A stretch of DNA of 33,437 nucleotides from Eubacteriales bacterium (lineage in GTDB: Bacteria; Bacillota; Clostridia; Lachnospirales; Lachnospiraceae), in NCBI GenBank assembly GCA_030524125.1, contig JAUNHB010000026.1, forward strand, positions 1 through 33,437, written 5' to 3'. A program made the translations under genes and the position numbers. This document shows positions 31,072 through 33,437 of this stretch, piece after piece. How positions within the stretch are numbered: position 1 is the stretch's first letter; each line of letters begins with the position of its first letter. The notes beneath the pieces are model-generated. The model ran no database searches, was not told the origin of the DNA, and saw only the letters and a list, made by a program, of their open reading frames with translations.

Positions 31072-31785
31072 ATGGAAACAACACCAAAAGTTCTTGCGAA
31101 AGCGTTCCGGAGCGCTTTTCCATACACGCTGCCCATATTTGCCGGTTTCTGGTTCCTCGGCCTGACTTATGGGATCTACATGAATGTCTCCGGCTTTTCA
31201 TTCTGGTATCCGATGCTCATGAGCTTTACGATCTTCGCCGGTTCCATGGAATTTGTCACGGTCGGACTGCTTCTGGGCTCTTTCAATCCGCTCCAGGCGT
31301 TTCTCATGACGCTGATGATCAACGCGCGGCATCTGTTTTACGGGATTTCCATGCTGGACCGCTTCCGGGACACCGGCCTGAAAAAGATCTATCTGATCTT
31401 CGGCATGTGCGACGAGAGCTTTTCCATCAATTACACGGCAGACATCCCCGAGGATGTGGACCGCGGCTGGTTCATGTTTTTCGTCACCCTGCTCAACCAG
31501 TTTTACTGGTTTTCCGGCTCCACGCTGGGCGGCATCTTCGGCTCGCTGATCCATTTTGATACGGAAGGGCTTGATTTTGTAATGACCGCCATGTTCGTCG
31601 TAATCTTTATGGAGCAGTGGCTGAAGGAAAAACGGCACACGAGCGCGCTGGCCGGTCTCGCGGTCTCCGTCGTCTGCCTGCTGCTCTTCGGCGCCGACAG
31701 TTTCCTGATCCCGTCCATGCTCTCGATCCTGGCCGTCCTGACGCTGGTTCGCAGACCTCTTGAGAAAGGAGAGATTTCTTTATGA
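31072..31785 (+). CDS. azlC: AzlC-family branched-chain amino acid exporter, large subunit
   Basis: A membrane protein of 237 residues with about five to seven hydrophobic segments, including [36 protein letters not shown] and [17 protein letters not shown], which are hallmarks of AzlC. The frame is open from 30937, but the ATG at 31072 has AGGAGG upstream and matches family starts. It overlaps azlD by four bases (ATGA). AzlCD pairs export branched-chain amino acids or analogues in characterised bacteria. Confidence 0.94.
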   Translation: METTPKVLAKAFRSAFPYTLPIFAGFWFLGLTYGIYMNVSGFSFWYPMLMSFTIFAGSMEFVTVGLLLGSFNPLQAFLMTLMINARHLFYGISMLDRFRDTGLKKIYLIFGMCDESFSINYTADIPEDVDRGWFMFFVTLLNQFYWFSGSTLGGIFGSLIHFDTEGLDFVMTAMFVVIFMEQWLKEKRHTSALAGLAVSVVCLLLFGADSFLIPSMLSILAVLTLVRRPLEKGEISL

Positions 31786-32108
31786 CTTTGACGCAGCAAG
31801 TGATCACCGTCGGGGCCGTCGTCCTCGGCACCATGCTCACCCGCTTTCTGCCCTTCCTGATCTTTCCCGCCGGAAAGCCCACCCCGGGCTACGTGCAGTA
31901 TCTCGGAAGGGTACTCCCTTCGGCAGTCTTCGGCCTTCTGATCGTATACTGTCTCAGAAATGTGGATCTGCTGACAGGCAGCCACGGCGTCCCCGAGGCC
32001 ATCTCCATCGCGCTGGTCGTCGTCCTCCACCTGTGGAAGCGGCAGATGCTCCTTTCCATCGCGGGCGGAACGATCTGCTATATGCTGCTTGTGCAGTTTC
32101 TTTTTTAG
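31782..32108 (+). CDS. azlD: AzlD-family branched-chain amino acid exporter, small subunit
   Basis: A small membrane protein of 108 residues with four hydrophobic segments. The conserved [32 protein letters not shown] and late [13 protein letters not shown] segments match AzlD. The start overlaps the azlC stop (ATGA), with GAAAGGAGA upstream. It forms the export complex with AzlC. Confidence 0.93.
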   Translation: MTLTQQVITVGAVVLGTMLTRFLPFLIFPAGKPTPGYVQYLGRVLPSAVFGLLIVYCLRNVDLLTGSHGVPEAISIALVVVLHLWKRQMLLSIAGGTICYMLLVQFLF

Positions 32109-32171
32109 GGATCCTGTGTTACAATAGAAGCGGCAGATATGCAAATCTTTGAGAAAAGGAAGGGATATTTC

Positions 32172-32531
32172 ATGAAAAAAGAAGTGCTGGATCTTGTGAC
32201 AGAGAAAACAAAGGAGCTGATCGCGGCCCCCACCTGCAGCCGTGAAGCGAAGGAAGCGGCCCAGAGCTTTCTGGACGCCGTCGGCACGGAGAAGGAAGCC
32301 GAGGCGGCGAAGGCCTATATCGCCGAGCTGGAGGAGGATATCGTCCCCATCGACGGTCTGATCAGCCTCGCTGAGTCCGAGACCGGAGCCAGGATCTTCG
32401 GCGCCGACCACGCAAAGACCGTAGCCGCCCACGGACGCGAGATCAAGGCCGCCGGAGCCAGATACTGCGACTGCCCCGCCTGCGCCGCCGTCGAGGCGAT
32501 CCTCGCCCGGAAGGATGAGATTCTGGCGTAA
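32172..32531 (+). CDS. Small conserved-looking protein of unknown function with C-terminal CxCxxC
   Basis: A soluble, acidic, Ala/Glu-rich protein of 119 residues, mostly helical in appearance. The C-terminus has YCDCPACAAVE, a CxCxxC arrangement that could bind a metal or form a redox pair. The ATG at 32172 follows AGGAAGGG; an earlier in-frame ATG at 32139 is less well placed. A TACAAT -10-like box lies at 32120-32125. No function is assigned. Repeat B4 begins 5 bases after its stop. Confidence 0.75.
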   Translation: MKKEVLDLVTEKTKELIAAPTCSREAKEAAQSFLDAVGTEKEAEAAKAYIAELEEDIVPIDGLISLAESETGARIFGADHAKTVAAHGREIKAAGARYCDCPACAAVEAILARKDEILA

Positions 32532-32536
32532 GACAT

Positions 32537-32693
32537 TTCGAGCCCGCGCCATTCGCAAAGCCGCGCTGACGCGCTTCCCGCCGCTGCGCGGCTATCTTTG
32601 CTCATAATCCGGCTCTCTCTCAGCCGGGAGCAACAGGCTCCCATTCGTGCAAGCACGAGCTTGGCCTGTCACTCCCGGCTGACTGAATTGTTA
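32537..32693 (-). repeat. Structured intergenic repeat B, copy 4
   Basis: Fills the whole gap between two convergent genes. On the minus strand hairpin 1 is the best formed of all copies: CAGCCGGGAG/CTCCCGGCTG, then ACAGGC/GCCTGT, then a TCGTGC/GCACGA tip. The second half has GCAAAG/CTTTGC enclosing GCCGC-GCA-GCGGC and GCGCG-TCA-GCGCG. Its terminal GTAACAATTC block contains the stop codon of the phosphatase gene. Confidence 0.87.
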
Positions 32694-33233
32694 CCCAAAA
32701 TCATATCTTCGCACTTCACAGTTTTTGACTCCGAACGCCGCGTATTCTTCATTCGTCATATCTGTAAAATAAGACTGCACGACTCTGGCGATCCCGTTGT
32801 GCGCCACGAGAATGAAGGTCTTTTGATCCGACTGTTCCCTGATCTCATCCAGAAGATTATAGATCCTCTGCGCCAGCCGCAGCATGGATTCCCCGCCTTC
32901 GTAGCTGCAGGCAAAGGATTCCTTCGCTTTTCTGAATTCCGCTCCGTCTCTCGGCGTGGATTCCCATTTTCCAAAATTCTGTTCGGTCAGCCGGGGCTCC
33001 GCTCTGAGCGGAATGCCGGTCGCCTCCGAGATATGCCGCGCCGTCTCTTTTGCCCGGATCAGCGGCGAGTGCAGGATCTCATCAGCCGCGATCCCTTCTT
33101 CCAGGATTCTTCTTCCAGTCTCCATCGCCTGTCGGTGTCCGAAAGCAGTCAATTCGATGTCCGTGGCTCCGCAGATTTTATTCTCCACATTCCACACCGT
33201 CTGTCCGTGTCTTACAAAATAAAAATGTCCCAT
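32691..33233 (-). CDS. Histidine phosphatase family protein (phosphoglycerate mutase-like)
   Basis: A soluble phosphatase-fold protein of 180 residues. The catalytic motif is FVRHGQTVWN (Arg8, His9), with LTEQNFGKWE in the middle and VAHNGIARVV supplying the second histidine. It is shorter than true phosphoglycerate mutases, so a phosphatase for a small phosphorylated metabolite is likelier. CobC-type alpha-ribazole phosphatases belong here, but it is 29 kb from the cobalamin genes in this window. The ATG has AAGGAGA 10 bases upstream. No promoter was seen. Confidence 0.9.
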   Translation of the reverse strand: MGHFYFVRHGQTVWNVENKICGATDIELTAFGHRQAMETGRRILEEGIAADEILHSPLIRAKETARHISEATGIPLRAEPRLTEQNFGKWESTPRDGAEFRKAKESFACSYEGGESMLRLAQRIYNLLDEIREQSDQKTFILVAHNGIARVVQSYFTDMTNEEYAAFGVKNCEVRRYDFG

Positions 33234-33279
33234 ATGAATCTGTCTCCTTTTTGAGCCGTGTACCGCACAAAGGCAGCCG

Positions 33280-33332
33280 TTCAGCCCGCGCCATTCGCAA
33301 AGCCGCGCTGACGCGCTTCCCGATTGGCTGAA
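33280..33332 (-). repeat. Repeat B, copy 5, internally deleted
   Basis: Both ends (TTCAGCC and GGCTGAA) are kept, with the CTTTGCGAATGGCGC part and one GCGCG-TCA-GCGCG hairpin, but hairpin 1 and most of the junction are missing. It lies upstream of the phosphatase start. Confidence 0.75.
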
Positions 33333-33342
33333 CTGTTAATCA

Positions 33343-33369
33343 GATAGGGGAAGAAAATCTTCCCCTATC
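33343..33369. repeat. Perfect 12-bp hairpin
   Basis: Arms GATAGGGGAAGA and TCTTCCCCTATC with a 3-base loop. No T run on either side, so a terminator call is weak. It may belong to a gene outside the window. Confidence 0.45.
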
Positions 33370-33412
33370 CGCCGCGATACCACAGCCAGCTCACAGCAAA
33401 GCTGTTCGCTGT

Positions 33413-33437
33413 CCGTTGCCGTGCAAATGGCTGTCCG
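33413..33437 (+). repeat. Repeat C, copy 2, truncated by window end
   Basis: Starts CCGTTGCCGTG and continues with GGCTGTCCG, closely matching the sequence at 3210-3234 (AGCTGTCCG there). The window ends before the partner arm. Confidence 0.5.

Noticed and set aside
33333..33437. A gene at the right edge.
   Set aside because: Only a hairpin and part of repeat C are visible. No frame has a ribosome site and recognisable product.

Overview
The window looks like part of a chromosome from a fairly GC-rich anaerobic Clostridia, most likely a Lachnospiraceae. The evidence is Firmicutes-type AGGAGG ribosome sites and sigma-A promoters, a secG-rnr-smpB operon, a monomeric [FeFe] hydrogenase, anaerobic-type cobalamin genes with hemA among them, BioY behind a BirA-like operator, and AzlCD. 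No phage, integrase, CRISPR array, rRNA or tRNA gene was recognised. The assignment to family is inference.

Layout. 1-3741 (minus): a cobalamin operon, cbiL-cbiF-hemA-cbiH(cobJ, cut by the window edge), behind a B12 riboswitch whose leader contains two intergenic repeats. 3773-15364: a carbohydrate locus with a SorC-type regulator, zinc-dependent dehydrogenase, class II ketose-bisphosphate aldolase, FGGY kinase, 2-hydroxyacid dehydrogenase, two ribose-type permeases, one double-ATPase and an aldo/keto reductase. All of these are on the minus strand, and a solute-binding lipoprotein gene is transcribed divergently from an operator-rich AT-rich gap. 15428-18375 (minus): secG-rnr-smpB. 18429-20909 (minus): polar amino acid ABC transporter. 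21.0-21.7 kb: a gene-free block of nested structured repeats. 21686-25112 (minus): VWA protein, MoxR ATPase and YfcE-type phosphodiesterase. 25290-26347 (plus): DtxR/MntR-like regulator and bioY. 26354-30907 (minus): [FeFe] hydrogenase, methyltransferase, and a P1B-type ATPase with a coupled 55-residue membrane protein. 31072-32531 (plus): azlC, azlD and a small unknown protein. 32691-33233 (minus): histidine phosphatase, followed by more repeats.

The most unusual feature is a family of structured repeats of about 150-165 bp (called A and B here) ending in TTCAGCC/GGCTGAA. At least two A copies and five B copies or derivatives are present. Each full copy has a long hairpin followed by a three-way-junction-like fold with two short hairpins, several of them with GNRA-type loops. 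Paired arms differ between copies by compensatory changes, so the fold seems to be maintained. One copy pair sits inside the riboswitch leader, one fills a convergent intergenic gap, and one is split by about 150 bp of other palindromic DNA.

The carbohydrate locus has the gene classes of an lsr-type locus (SorC regulator, FGGY kinase, two permeases, double ATPase, aldolase). Its enzymes instead point to uptake of a sugar, polyol or sugar acid, redox conversion to a ketose, phosphorylation and aldol cleavage. The substrate cannot be read from sequence.
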